Origin: Oopsacas minuta
Taxonomy: Eukaryota > Porifera > Hexactinellida > Lyssacinosida > Leucopsacidae
Direction: 5' to 3'
Length of the DNA: 64,000 bases
Assembly (NCBI GenBank): GCA_024704765.1
Contig: JAKMXF010000033.1
Location: forward strand, 682,001 to 746,000
Part shown: piece by piece, positions 11,514 to 21,943 of the stretch
Numbering within the stretch: position 1 is the stretch's first letter
How the letters are laid out: every line of letters starts with the position of its first letter
Program-made: the position numbers and the translations under genes
The notes under the pieces: model-generated
What the model was told of the DNA's origin: nothing
What the model saw: only the letters and a program-made list of their open reading frames with translations
The model's database searches: none

Positions 11514-11544
11514 TTCTATTCAGTTCTATTCTGTTCTAATGGAA
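11514..11544 (+). promoter_or_regulatory. Possible heat-shock-element-like array upstream of polyubiquitin
   Basis: Five TTC triplets occur at exact 5-bp spacing (11514, 11519, 11524, 11529, 11534) and a GAA follows at 11542. Canonical heat-shock elements are 5-bp modules that alternate GAA and TTC. Here the phase is right but the modules are direct rather than alternating, so this is only a candidate HSF site or a simple 10-bp repeat (ttctattcag / ttctattctg). Confidence 0.35.
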
Positions 11545-11577
11545 ACCTTACTTTTCTAAATTTAGCTTCTCAGTTAG

Positions 11578-11585
11578 TATAAATA
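11578..11585 (+). promoter_or_regulatory. TATA-like box of polyubiquitin gene
   Basis: The sequence tataaata lies 82 bp upstream of the polyubiquitin ATG. It is followed by a short leader with a (cta)n run at 11642-11655. Position and sequence suit a core promoter. Confidence 0.5.
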
Positions 11586-11636
11586 CAGAATCTCCCTACA
11601 GAATTTATTATACCTACTTCTATTCAAAACTTGTAA

Positions 11637-12584
<948 letters not shown>

Positions 12585-13076
12585 GACAAGTACTCTCTCT
12601 AATACATTTGAACATATATATATCTATAGGCTTAGTGTTAGGTTGTAACTTGTGTGCTGATTACCTCATTTCCTGATCTAATAAATGTTTCTTTATTCTG
12701 ACTTAACTTTCCTAATTCATGTTTACCAAGGGGGGGAAGAAATAGCGGAAAATAGAAGGGGAGCCTTGAGTATAATACCCTGTTTAAGATAGCGAAATTA
12801 TGCATTGTAAATTTAGAGCGATTTCGAGCCTCCCGTTCCCGAAACGCTAGCGATTTCGCCCCTCCCCATCCCTATATGCTAGTGTTTCAGGGAAGAGGAT
12901 CCCTAAATCGCGCTTACGCCTGTTATAGTAAGAACATATTTTGTGACTCCCAAGGATGTTTTACAAACAGAATAATGCCTTAATATCATTTGGTTAATAA
13001 CATGACTTCTAGTAAATTAGGTATATATAACATGATAACAAACAAACTATTGTAACCTTTTGACAACAAAAATCTC
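12585..13076. other. 3' spacer of polyubiquitin and CYP4-like genes (convergent ends)
   Basis: Contains AATAAA at 12680-12685 for polyubiquitin, a seven-G run near 12731, and a CpG-containing patch at about 12816-12927. The ends of that patch (agagcgatttcgag and the inverse of ctaaatcgcgct) are loosely inverted and may be a decayed MITE. No gene is seen. Confidence 0.45.
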
Positions 13077-14576
13077 TTAATTATTTTCCTTAATTGGTAA
13101 TAGACGCAACTTTAATGGAGTTTTTAGTTTATTCAAGATATCCCTTTCATACGTTAACTCTGATTCCAGGAAGGGTTCTTGAAATTCTAATCTGTATTTC
13201 TTCAAGATGAGACTACATACCACTCTCAACTCATTCATTGCGAATACCTGTCCTATGCAGTTTCTCTCTCCCGCTGAAAATGGGATATAATTGTACGGGG
13301 AGACTTTGTTAATGTTTTCCTTTGAGAATCTCATTGGATCGAATTTACATGGGTCAGGCCATACATTTTTGTTTGTGTGTAAGGTAAGGATAGCAATCTC
13401 AACTAACGAACCACGTGGTACTAAATACCCTCCTAAGGATACCGGAGTATCAACCTCCCTGATAACAGAATATACAGGACTTTGTAGTCTCATCGTTTCC
13501 TTTATAAACATAGTCAGAAATTCGAGTTTTGGTAAATCTTGTAATTCTAAATCGTGCTCATTGAAATAATTCATAATTTCGTTTCGGCAGGTTTCTTGAT
13601 GTTCTGGGTATAGCGTTAAGTAACAGAGTATCCAGGTTAATGCAGTAGCAGTAGTGTCGTGTCCCTCAAATACAAACGTATCTATTTCATCACATATTTC
13701 TTGATCAGTCAATCTATTCCCATTTTGATCTCTCGTTGTTAATAAAATGTTAATGAAATCTACTTCTTGTTTATTACTCGAACCATTACTGGATAATTTG
13801 TCTACATGTTCTGCAATAAGATTACGTGTAAAGGCTCGTGATCTTTTACTAGCTTGTTTGTAAAGCCTACCAGTGGGAGTTAGGTAAAAATACAAATCAA
13901 TTTTGTAGAGGTTATGCAGGAAACGCAATAATGAAATATGTGTGAGCATATTGACATCGTTTACATAAGGTATTGTCTCTCTCTTAACTTGACAATTTGT
14001 TTCTAAAGACCCGATACACTGCATAAGGATATCCAATGTTAAATACTGAGCGAATTCCTGTACAACAATCTCACCACCATTAACGGATAATTCTTCCCAT
14101 AAATCTAGCATTACATGAGTTGCCTTACAATATACAGGTAAGAATGAAGATAGGATTGAGTAATGGAATGCTGGTGTTAACAGCTTTCTGTTTCGCTGCC
14201 ACTTTCTACCATTTGACGATAACAAGCCATCTCCAATCCAGCGATCAAGCATTAGTCTGTAGATTGAGGGCTTAGGAGGTTTTTGTCCTAAAAAATATTT
14301 TATAGTTTCGGGATCACTGATACTCAGAAAGACAAACGGACCGAGGAAGTATCGACAAATTTGTGGGTATTTTTCATTATATTTCCGCTTAAAATCTCTA
14401 ATTTCTGAGAGATCACCAGCTGTTAGATCGACCTCATGACGTAATAGCCAATTATAAGGAGGACCAGGTAACCGCAGATAGAACACAAACCTTTTTACAA
14501 ATCTGATGACGTAATATGTTATTGTTATCAAAAGCAATGCACATATTATTGTACCTCCTACCCGAGAGATCATCAT
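13077..14576 (-). CDS. CYP4: Cytochrome P450, CYP4 clan
   Basis: A 499-aa microsomal P450. Residues 8-35 form a membrane anchor followed by the Pro-rich hinge LPGPP (36-40). The CYP4 signature WIGDGLLSSNGRKWQRNRK (113-131) precedes LLTPAFH. The I-helix oxygen-binding motif is FEGHDTTA (303-310); Glu305 is the residue that can link covalently to haem in CYP4 enzymes. ExxR is E360-R363. The haem-thiolate Cys is C440 in FSAGERNCIG. CYP4 enzymes typically omega-hydroxylate fatty acids or eicosanoids and some xenobiotics, with electrons from cytochrome P450 reductase at the ER. The gene is intronless and full length. It diverges from the PRDX4 gene across only 189 bp. Confidence 0.95.
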   Translation of the reverse strand: MMISRVGGTIICALLLITITYYVIRFVKRFVFYLRLPGPPYNWLLRHEVDLTAGDLSEIRDFKRKYNEKYPQICRYFLGPFVFLSISDPETIKYFLGQKPPKPSIYRLMLDRWIGDGLLSSNGRKWQRNRKLLTPAFHYSILSSFLPVYCKATHVMLDLWEELSVNGGEIVVQEFAQYLTLDILMQCIGSLETNCQVKRETIPYVNDVNMLTHISLLRFLHNLYKIDLYFYLTPTGRLYKQASKRSRAFTRNLIAEHVDKLSSNGSSNKQEVDFINILLTTRDQNGNRLTDQEICDEIDTFVFEGHDTTATALTWILCYLTLYPEHQETCRNEIMNYFNEHDLELQDLPKLEFLTMFIKETMRLQSPVYSVIREVDTPVSLGGYLVPRGSLVEIAILTLHTNKNVWPDPCKFDPMRFSKENINKVSPYNYIPFSAGERNCIGQVFAMNELRVVCSLILKKYRLEFQEPFLESELTYERDILNKLKTPLKLRLLPIKENN

Positions 14577-14765
14577 TCAATATGAAATTCAATAACAAAG
14601 TTTGTTTTTCCATAGCCTATATTTGATTACCAATTTAGAGCCTAGATAGTATCCCATTACATGTGCTAGTCATAATCGCTCTGCTAGTGACCAGAGAAAT
14701 GATAGTTAGAAAAATTCACCAACTCTTTACCTTACATTTCCTTTGCATTAGCTACATATATCGCT
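14577..14765. promoter_or_regulatory. Short shared spacer between divergent CYP4 and PRDX4 genes
   Basis: The two ATGs are 189 bp apart on opposite strands, so both promoters must overlap here or lie inside the 5' leaders. No TATA box is obvious. Co-regulation is inference. Confidence 0.4.
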
Positions 14766-15536
14766 ATGTACAGGTATATAATTACTTGTATAATCCTGTT
14801 TTTCTATAATTGTCCTGTTACCCCTCAAGAGAATTGCTTGGTAACTAACAGGTACGCGTATCCAGAACTATATTCAGGTACTGGTGGTTATCAACACGCA
14901 CTACACTGGTCGAAAGCACAGATCTCTAGACCAGCTCCTGCCTTTAATGGTACTGCTGTAATAAATGGAGAATTTACGCGTATTTCTTTAGAGGATTATA
15001 TAGGAAAATATCTTGTCCTATTCTTCTATCCGCTTGACTTTACATTTGTTTGTCCAACAGAGATTATTGCATTCAATGATAACATTCATAGATTCAAGGA
15101 AATCAATACAGAAGTTTTAGCTTGTAGTGTTGATTCTGAATACACACACATGGCTTGGATTAATACACCGCGTATGGAAGGAGGTCTTGGGCCCGTTAGC
15201 ATACCAATACTCAGTGATCTCACGAGACAGATAACCAAAGATTATGGAGTACTTTTAGAGAATGAGGGATATTCTTTGCGAGGATTGTTCATAATAGATG
15301 GGAAAGGAATTCTAAGACAGATCACCATGAATGATCTTCCTGTTGGTCGATCTGTTGATGAAACACTGAGGCTAGTCCAAGCATTTCAATTCACAGACAA
15401 ACATGGAGAGGTGTGTCCAGCTGGTTGGACTCCTGGAGGGGAGACTATCGTACCAAGCCCCTCTGAAAAACTGAAATATTTTAGGAAGAAATGCAATGAA
15501 CAAAATGATGAATCTACTATCGAAGTAGAAGTGTAG
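14766..15536 (+). CDS. PRDX4: Secretory-pathway peroxiredoxin (PRDX4 type)
   Basis: A 256-aa typical 2-Cys peroxiredoxin that reduces H2O2 and organic peroxides. An N-terminal hydrophobic signal (residues 4-20) and an extra N-terminal Cys (C24) in a PRDX4-like segment place it in the ER/secretory route. The peroxidatic Cys is C96 in [13 protein letters not shown]. The resolving Cys is C217 in HGEVCPAGW. The GGLG motif (after RMEG) and the YF motif (LKYFRK) mark a hyperoxidation-sensitive 2-Cys enzyme. An acidic tail of about 15 residues with an additional Cys follows the YF motif, and no KDEL-type signal is present. Single exon, divergent from the CYP4 gene. Confidence 0.95.
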   Translation: MYRYIITCIILFFYNCPVTPQENCLVTNRYAYPELYSGTGGYQHALHWSKAQISRPAPAFNGTAVINGEFTRISLEDYIGKYLVLFFYPLDFTFVCPTEIIAFNDNIHRFKEINTEVLACSVDSEYTHMAWINTPRMEGGLGPVSIPILSDLTRQITKDYGVLLENEGYSLRGLFIIDGKGILRQITMNDLPVGRSVDETLRLVQAFQFTDKHGEVCPAGWTPGGETIVPSPSEKLKYFRKKCNEQNDESTIEVEV

Positions 15537-16170
15537 TGCTCAATGCTTTTGCATAGCTATCTTGTACTATTAGTAATAATTAGGATTGGTATTGCGTTAT
15601 TTGCATGTTTAATTATTAAAATATTCGTTGTGATATTAGTTATGTACGTAGAGTTACAAATTTTGTGGGAGTAACATAACTATATCACTTATGTACATTG
15701 ATCATTCCTCGAATCTCCGTGGACTTGTAATCTCCACTAAAATACTCAATGCAAATATCTTTAATTTTTAGGATAGCTATAGTGCAACAAATTCTGGTAT
15801 GAGTTTCTTTTGTTACAGAATTGCTCGGAGCTGCAATAAATTTTTTCTCTTTGTTGTTGTGTATTCTAAAACCATACAGTATGATGTAGGAACTAACAAT
15901 TATCTACAACAATACAAGTTATTATTATCAAACTACCAGTAGACTCATTATTAGCATTTTAAAACGGACAATAAGGGACCATCAATTCTATTTTTTATGA
16001 ACATATGAATCAGATAACAATATCATTCCTTGGCCAAACTTACAAATAATCTTAGAAGGTCTTACCCAACAGCAACATTCTAATCTCTGAACTATTCCCC
16101 AATCATAGCTGTATATAGCAGATGTGCATTGCATTATATCTGCAATAGCATAGAATAAACAGCTGATAAC
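15537..16170. other. Intergenic spacer, AT-rich
   Basis: Lies between PRDX4 and the SLC25A44-like gene, both on the plus strand. No ORF, RNA gene or clear repeat is seen. Confidence 0.45.
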
Positions 16171-17585
16171 ATGCAGGAGCAAGAAGGCATCCAAATAATC
16201 GAATGGAAAGATCTGAACAAAACTAAATTCCTATTATTAAGTCCTGCATTCTTTTTTGGAGTTCGCCTCTGTCTCTATCCAACCATCTTAGTGAAGACAC
16301 GACTACAAGTTCAAGCTAAGAAACAAGTGTATAGAGGAGCAATAGATGCATTATTTAAGATATCAAAACAAGAAGGGGTAAGAGGTCTTTACAAAGGATT
16401 CTTTGTGAACAGCCTCGGGTTGATATCTGGACAAGTATACATCATTACTTATGAACTACTACGTGGAAAATTATCTAATCATGCTCCTGCTATAAAAGGG
16501 TTTGTAGCTGGTGGTATAGCATCTATTTTAGCTCAGAGTATTACAGTACCAGTTGATGTGTTATCTCAATACAGAATGGTAATGGGAGCAGGTAGTGATC
16601 TAGGTAATCAGGATGCATTGTCATTATTCAAAGGACAGAATAAACAGCTCAGTAGTTATCAGATAGCTAAGATTATTTTCAAGGAGCATGGACTAATTGG
16701 TTAGCGATTGTTGAACAAGTTTTTCTTTGTCAATTAGTTACAGTGTAGCCTCAACAAACGGGGGCAGCCAGGGACACCGAAAATGCTACCCGTTTAAGGA
16801 GGTTTATTTGTATAGATTATGGTGCTTCGCTTTAACTTTCCATGTATCTACAGGTTTCTACCGAGGCTACTTTGTATCTCTAATGACATTTACTCCTAGC
16901 TCTGCTATCTGGTGGGCCTGCTACTCAGGATTACTCCCCTTACTCAATCCAGTTCTAATAATCGGAGTTCCTATAGTAATGCTACAAGCTTTATCAGGTG
17001 TTACAGCTGCTGTATCTTCAGCTCTGCTTACTAATCCTATTGATGTTATACGTACTAGATTACAGGTAGATTGATATACTCAGGTTACTGATTTTAACGA
17101 CATAAGCCCTAAGGCAGCGTTTCCCAACCTAGGGTCGATATGGGAGGGAATGTGTAAATTGGTATAGGGGTCAGGCGAAGAACGTTGGGAACTGCAGCCC
17201 TAAGGTAAGCGAGGCAATGTGGGCTACAAAGCCAACTCAGGATTCAGTGTGAAGTATAACTAAAAACTCTATACGCATATACTAGAGTTCACACCCATAA
17301 GAATATTATATTATTAGAACATTATCTTTAGCTATTATATTGACACTTATTTTTGAATGTTTCCATATTTAGGTTGGTAGTAGGAGAACATTCTTAGGAG
17401 AAGTATACCATCTACTGAGTTCTGAGGGAGTTATGGGATTAACTAAAGGACTGTCTGCAAGATTAACAGCTGCTATTCCTTTCAGCATTTGTGTTATAGT
17501 GACTTATGAGTTTGTTAAGAAAATGAGTCTCAAATCACCAGAGGATAGAATTGTTGGACCAAACAACTCGAAAAGCTCATTTTAA
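16171..17585 (+). CDS. SLC25A44: SLC25A44-like mitochondrial carrier, three exons
   Basis: Exons 16171-16699, 16854-17065 and 17373-17585 join in frame to 317 aa (human SLC25A44 is 314). The start IQIIEWKDLNKTKF is distinctive for SLC25A44. Three mitochondrial-carrier repeats are visible, with Px[DE]xx[RK] signatures YPTILVKTRLQVQ, VPVDVLSQYRM and NPIDVIRTRLQV. Donors are GTTAGC and GTAGAT; acceptors are CTACAG and ATTTAG. SLC25A44 imports branched-chain amino acids into mitochondria, and I infer the same here. Intron 1 (154 nt) contains a pogo-type MITE and intron 2 (307 nt) a hAT-type MITE, so both introns are largely transposon-derived. The splice at GLIG/FYRGYF restores a motif conserved in the family. 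Confidence 0.93.
16739..16812. repeat. MITE-like element, group A, inside intron 1 of SLC25A44-like gene
   Basis: Starts TACAGTGTAGCCTCAACAAA and ends GGAGGTTTATTTGTA, inverted ends with TA at both borders. It matches copies at 17799-17958 and 50349-50444. The family looks like pogo/Tigger-derived non-autonomous elements. Confidence 0.65.
17114..17195. mobile_element. hAT-type MITE in intron 2, with target-site duplication
   Basis: An 82-bp element beginning GCAGCGTTTCCCAAC and ending GTTGGGAACTGC (imperfect inverted repeats). It is flanked by the direct repeat agccctaag at 17105-17113 and 17196-17204. A duplication of 8-9 bp and CAG..TTCCCAAC ends are characteristic of hAT elements. The preserved duplication implies a fairly recent insertion. 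Confidence 0.75.
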
Positions 17586-18055
17586 TTCATCAAATTGACA
17601 ACAAATTTTATGCCAACACGCACTTCACTACAAATTCGAATCACAGTTTCTTAACCACTAAGTGTGTACTGAGTACATGCTGTGTACATTTTAATATATT
17701 AGAATTATTCAAAATGAGGTATTATTAAGAATATTCTGTTTGGGGGGAATCAAGAAGAATTGTAGAAAATATCGAAATTCTTGCACTTTAATCAAGTACA
17801 GTGTAGCCTCTACAAACAGGGTGTCATGAACGCCGGAGATACTACTTCATTTCTGCTAAATTCTCCGTTTGTGGAGGTTTATTTGTACGCGACTAGGAAA
17901 TCGCTCTGTTTATTTTTCACTCCATTTCCAGAGGCCCCGTTCGTAGAGGTTTTACTGTGATCATGCTATCATATGTTGGGTCTGAAGTTCGTACTACAAT
18001 TTATTGGCTAATAAACGTATAAGAAATAGCTTGCATTTATGTGTAGCATTATTGG
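17586..18055. other. Spacer between SLC25A44-like and HINT genes
   Basis: Contains the group A element at 17799-17958 and otherwise AT-rich sequence without a gene. Confidence 0.5.
17799..17958. repeat. MITE-like element, group A (longest copy)
   Basis: The left end is ACAGTGTAGCCTCTACAAAC and the right end, read on the other strand, is ACAGTAAAACCTCTACGAAC. An internal GGAGGTTTATTTGTA at ~17873-17887 equals the outer end of the shorter copies, so this copy is either nested or a longer parental form. It lies about 100 bp upstream of the HINT start codon. Confidence 0.65.
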
Positions 18056-18804
<749 letters not shown>

Positions 18805-18896
18805 TTTTATTTATTTCTGTTTAGTATAAATAGGATAGTAGATTGAATTAGATAGTTATCTATCCAAAATATGTATTACGTACTACAAAAGATCAA

Positions 18897-19859
18897 TTTC
18901 ACGAAAGTTTATCCAGTTTCTCCTTCATTAACTTTAACTTAACTATAGCAGCTGCTAGTGTACTGTCCTTCTTAGCGAAACATAGTCTAACCAGCGTATC
19001 TCCTATCACTGTGTTCTGCTTACCACAGAATGGAGTAACAGGTATCACTGCTAGTCCCACTTCTCTTATCATCCACTTAACAAATGTGAAGTCATAAGAT
19101 TCTGTTGACGTATCAGCAGTAGCGAGTATAGCCATCAGTCTAGGTATCCTCATCATCATGAAGTAGGTACCAGAAGGCTTTATAGGAGACAAGCCTATCT
19201 CTACAAGAGCAGTGAAGAGAGTGTCTCTCTTTCTTTCTAGATCCCTCCTCAACTCACACAGATACCCCTCCGATGTTCCCATGAATCCTGCCACTCTCTT
19301 TACTCCCTCCCCTACTGCTAGTTGTAACGGAGTACATCCACAGTATGCGGTCTCCTTCAGCACCTCCTCCATCCTACTGATCAGGTCTGCAGGACCTACA
19401 GCCCAGCCTAGCTTCCATCCCGTCACAGAGAACATCTTACCCGCTGAGAACACAGACACGGTCCTCTTCCACATACCTTCAACAGCTGCTACTCTCACTA
19501 GTTCTCTCCCCTCATACGTCATCCACTCGTACACCTCGTCTGACAATAACAACAGGTTGTGTCTCTTACAGAGGTCAGCTACTATCTTTATCTCCTCTTT
19601 GCTCATAGACTTGCCTAGAGGATTGTTAGGGTTGTTCAGGAGAAGAAGGCTAGTGCTAGAGGAAACAGCTGATTCTAATCTTGTGGGATCTAGTCTCCAT
19701 TCATCTGTACTGCTAGGTCCTGTAGTGTTATGAGGAGGAGTGAATGGTACGAATACAGGGATAGCTCCACACAGTTCTATTAGAGATGCATAACTCTCAA
19801 AGGCTGGTTCTAGTAAGATAACTTCGTCACCAGGTTTTATCAGGGCTCTCAATGCTATA
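18897..19859 (-). repeat. Arm 1 of near-identical inverted repeat (KAT genes)
   Basis: This ~960-bp tract, covering codons from ALRALIKPG to just past the stop of the left KAT gene, appears identical in inverted orientation to 20804-21766. Both antisense 173-codon ORFs translate identically, which supports near-perfect DNA identity. The coding sequence 5' of the boundary is clearly diverged. Confidence 0.85.
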
Positions 19860-20188
19860 TATAATATACCATCAGCTCCAAAGTTGCTAATCACCTCATT
19901 TTCTTCAATATCATGCCTCAGAACCGGTGAGTACAGCTGACAGATAGCCTGAATGAGAGAGGGGTGTCCTCTGGAAGGAGATATGGAATGAGATGAGGGG
20001 TCTCTTGCTACTCTACCCAGGGCCACAAGCAAGAAGTCAGGAGATGCAAAATCAGGAAATCCCATTCCCAGATTAATAACATCTCTACCTTTCGACAGAG
20101 CATTAAATACCACCCACATGTTATCAGTCTCTTCCTGGAAATATTCGGCAACGAAGCGCTTCTTAGATAATAAGGGTTTGTTACTCAT
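18899..20188 (-). CDS. KYAT: Kynurenine aminotransferase / cysteine-conjugate beta-lyase, copy 1
   Basis: A 429-aa PLP enzyme of fold type I, class I aminotransferases, closest in motifs to KYAT1/CCBL1 and KYAT3. The PLP lysine is K251 in FSAGKMFSVTGWK. NNPNNPLGK supplies the PLP-binding Asn, SDEVYEWM the Asp and Tyr, and the late RLCF the substrate-carboxylate Arg. KYAT enzymes transaminate kynurenine, Gln and Met, and also cleave cysteine S-conjugates. Compared with copy 2, residue 106 is Asp instead of Tyr (GADG versus GAYG, the position of a PLP-contacting Tyr in KYAT1) and residue 42 is Met instead of Gln, so activity may be altered. The frame continues 5 codons upstream from a TTG; the ATG at 20188 matches the start of copy 2. 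Intronless; divergent from copy 2 by 283 bp. Confidence 0.9.
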   Translation of the reverse strand: MSNKPLLSKKRFVAEYFQEETDNMWVVFNALSKGRDVINLGMGFPDFASPDFLLVALGRVARDPSSHSISPSRGHPSLIQAICQLYSPVLRHDIEENEVISNFGADGILYIALRALIKPGDEVILLEPAFESYASLIELCGAIPVFVPFTPPHNTTGPSSTDEWRLDPTRLESAVSSSTSLLLLNNPNNPLGKSMSKEEIKIVADLCKRHNLLLLSDEVYEWMTYEGRELVRVAAVEGMWKRTVSVFSAGKMFSVTGWKLGWAVGPADLISRMEEVLKETAYCGCTPLQLAVGEGVKRVAGFMGTSEGYLCELRRDLERKRDTLFTALVEIGLSPIKPSGTYFMMMRIPRLMAILATADTSTESYDFTFVKWMIREVGLAVIPVTPFCGKQNTVIGDTLVRLCFAKKDSTLAAAIVKLKLMKEKLDKLS

Positions 20189-20310
20189 GAAAATTTCTAT
20201 CAATGATTTAATTTAATATTATAAATTGGTTTATCAATTGAGTATTTATGAATGTATGTATATCCCTATAGTATCATTTATATCATGAAATTGCAGGGAA
20301 CCGTATGAGA

Positions 20311-20353
20311 CAGTCCAGTTGGTCCTGTTTCCAACAGGACCACCTTTGGACTG
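20311..20353. repeat. Hairpin between the divergent KAT genes
   Basis: Nested inverted repeats: outer arms CAGTCCA and TGGACTG, inner arms GGTCCTGTT and AACAGGACC with a 3-nt loop. It lies midway in the 283-bp spacer. It could be a regulatory palindrome or a structure at the inverted-duplication centre; nothing decides between these. Confidence 0.6.
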
Positions 20354-20471
20354 CTAATAGAAATAGTATTAGTCAACCGGGAGAACCTAAAACGTCATAG
20401 AAATTTTGATCATATATTGGGATATTATTTCATAAGAGTCTTAAACGTATTCATCATAATTAGATATTTTC

Positions 20472-21761
20472 ATGAGCAATCAAACAGTGTTATCCAAGAA
20501 GCGATTCGTTGCCAAAGGATTACAAGAAGACCGTGAGAGTCTGTGGGTAGTGTTCAATGCTATGATAGAAGGAAGAGAGGTTATTAATCTGGGGCAAGGG
20601 TTTCCTGATTTTGCCTCTCCTGACTTCTTGCTTGAAGCGTTGGGTAGAGTAGCAAGAGACCCATCAGCTCACTCCTTATCTCCTTCCAGAGGACACCCCT
20701 CTCTAATTCAGGCTATCTGTCAGCTGTATTCCTCGTTCCTTGGGCGTGAGATAGGAGAAAATGAAGTTATTAGTTTCGTTGGAGCATACGGTATATTATA
20801 CTTAGCATTGAGAGCCCTGATAAAACCTGGTGACGAAGTTATCTTACTAGAACCAGCCTTTGAGAGTTATGCATCTCTAATAGAACTGTGTGGAGCTATC
20901 CCTGTATTCGTACCATTCACTCCTCCTCATAACACTACAGGACCTAGCAGTACAGATGAATGGAGACTAGATCCCACAAGATTAGAATCAGCTGTTTCCT
21001 CTAGCACTAGCCTTCTTCTCCTGAACAACCCTAACAATCCTCTAGGCAAGTCTATGAGCAAAGAGGAGATAAAGATAGTAGCTGACCTCTGTAAGAGACA
21101 CAACCTGTTGTTATTGTCAGACGAGGTGTACGAGTGGATGACGTATGAGGGGAGAGAACTAGTGAGAGTAGCAGCTGTTGAAGGTATGTGGAAGAGGACC
21201 GTGTCTGTGTTCTCAGCGGGTAAGATGTTCTCTGTGACGGGATGGAAGCTAGGCTGGGCTGTAGGTCCTGCAGACCTGATCAGTAGGATGGAGGAGGTGC
21301 TGAAGGAGACCGCATACTGTGGATGTACTCCGTTACAACTAGCAGTAGGGGAGGGAGTAAAGAGAGTGGCAGGATTCATGGGAACATCGGAGGGGTATCT
21401 GTGTGAGTTGAGGAGGGATCTAGAAAGAAAGAGAGACACTCTCTTCACTGCTCTTGTAGAGATAGGCTTGTCTCCTATAAAGCCTTCTGGTACCTACTTC
21501 ATGATGATGAGGATACCTAGACTGATGGCTATACTCGCTACTGCTGATACGTCAACAGAATCTTATGACTTCACATTTGTTAAGTGGATGATAAGAGAAG
21601 TGGGACTAGCAGTGATACCTGTTACTCCATTCTGTGGTAAGCAGAACACAGTGATAGGAGATACGCTGGTTAGACTATGTTTCGCTAAGAAGGACAGTAC
21701 ACTAGCAGCTGCTATAGTTAAGTTAAAGTTAATGAAGGAGAAACTGGATAAACTTTCGTGA
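20472..21761 (+). CDS. KYAT: Kynurenine aminotransferase / cysteine-conjugate beta-lyase, copy 2
   Basis: A 429-aa PLP-dependent enzyme with the same motifs as copy 1: GQGFPDF (41-47), GAYG with Tyr106, NNPNNPLGK (185-193), SDEVY (216-220), and PLP lysine K251 in SAGKMFSVTGWK. From about residue 113 to the C-terminus its protein is identical to copy 1, while the first ~110 residues differ at many positions. KYAT1 has an active-site Tyr in NQYT; here the matching segment reads HSLSPSRGHP, so specificity may not equal the human enzyme. No signal peptide or presequence is seen, suggesting cytosol. Intronless. This copy keeps all expected PLP-contact residues and is the better candidate for the active enzyme. 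Confidence 0.92.
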   Translation: MSNQTVLSKKRFVAKGLQEDRESLWVVFNAMIEGREVINLGQGFPDFASPDFLLEALGRVARDPSAHSLSPSRGHPSLIQAICQLYSSFLGREIGENEVISFVGAYGILYLALRALIKPGDEVILLEPAFESYASLIELCGAIPVFVPFTPPHNTTGPSSTDEWRLDPTRLESAVSSSTSLLLLNNPNNPLGKSMSKEEIKIVADLCKRHNLLLLSDEVYEWMTYEGRELVRVAAVEGMWKRTVSVFSAGKMFSVTGWKLGWAVGPADLISRMEEVLKETAYCGCTPLQLAVGEGVKRVAGFMGTSEGYLCELRRDLERKRDTLFTALVEIGLSPIKPSGTYFMMMRIPRLMAILATADTSTESYDFTFVKWMIREVGLAVIPVTPFCGKQNTVIGDTLVRLCFAKKDSTLAAAIVKLKLMKEKLDKLS

Positions 21762-21766
21762 AATAT
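20804..21766 (+). repeat. Arm 2 of near-identical inverted repeat (KAT genes)
   Basis: Inverted partner of 18897-19859. The identity starts abruptly inside the coding sequence and ends about 5 bp after the stop codon, the pattern expected of gene conversion. Confidence 0.85.
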
Positions 21767-21943
21767 ATATTATAGGGAGAGTGTAATATAAATCATCTCC
21801 ACTACTGGCCTGTCTAGTGCCATTTCTTTACAATATATGTCATATGTATCCGTTTCCGATTTCTGATCCTCTATTACCGTCTTTTAGCTATCAGTACTAA
21901 AATTATAAATCTTAGCTATTCTCCTTTTATTATTACACCGAAG

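Noticed and set aside
19212-19733. 173-codon antisense ORFs inside both KAT genes (also 20927-21448)
   Set aside because: They oppose strongly conserved aminotransferase motifs and are identical only because the genes are.
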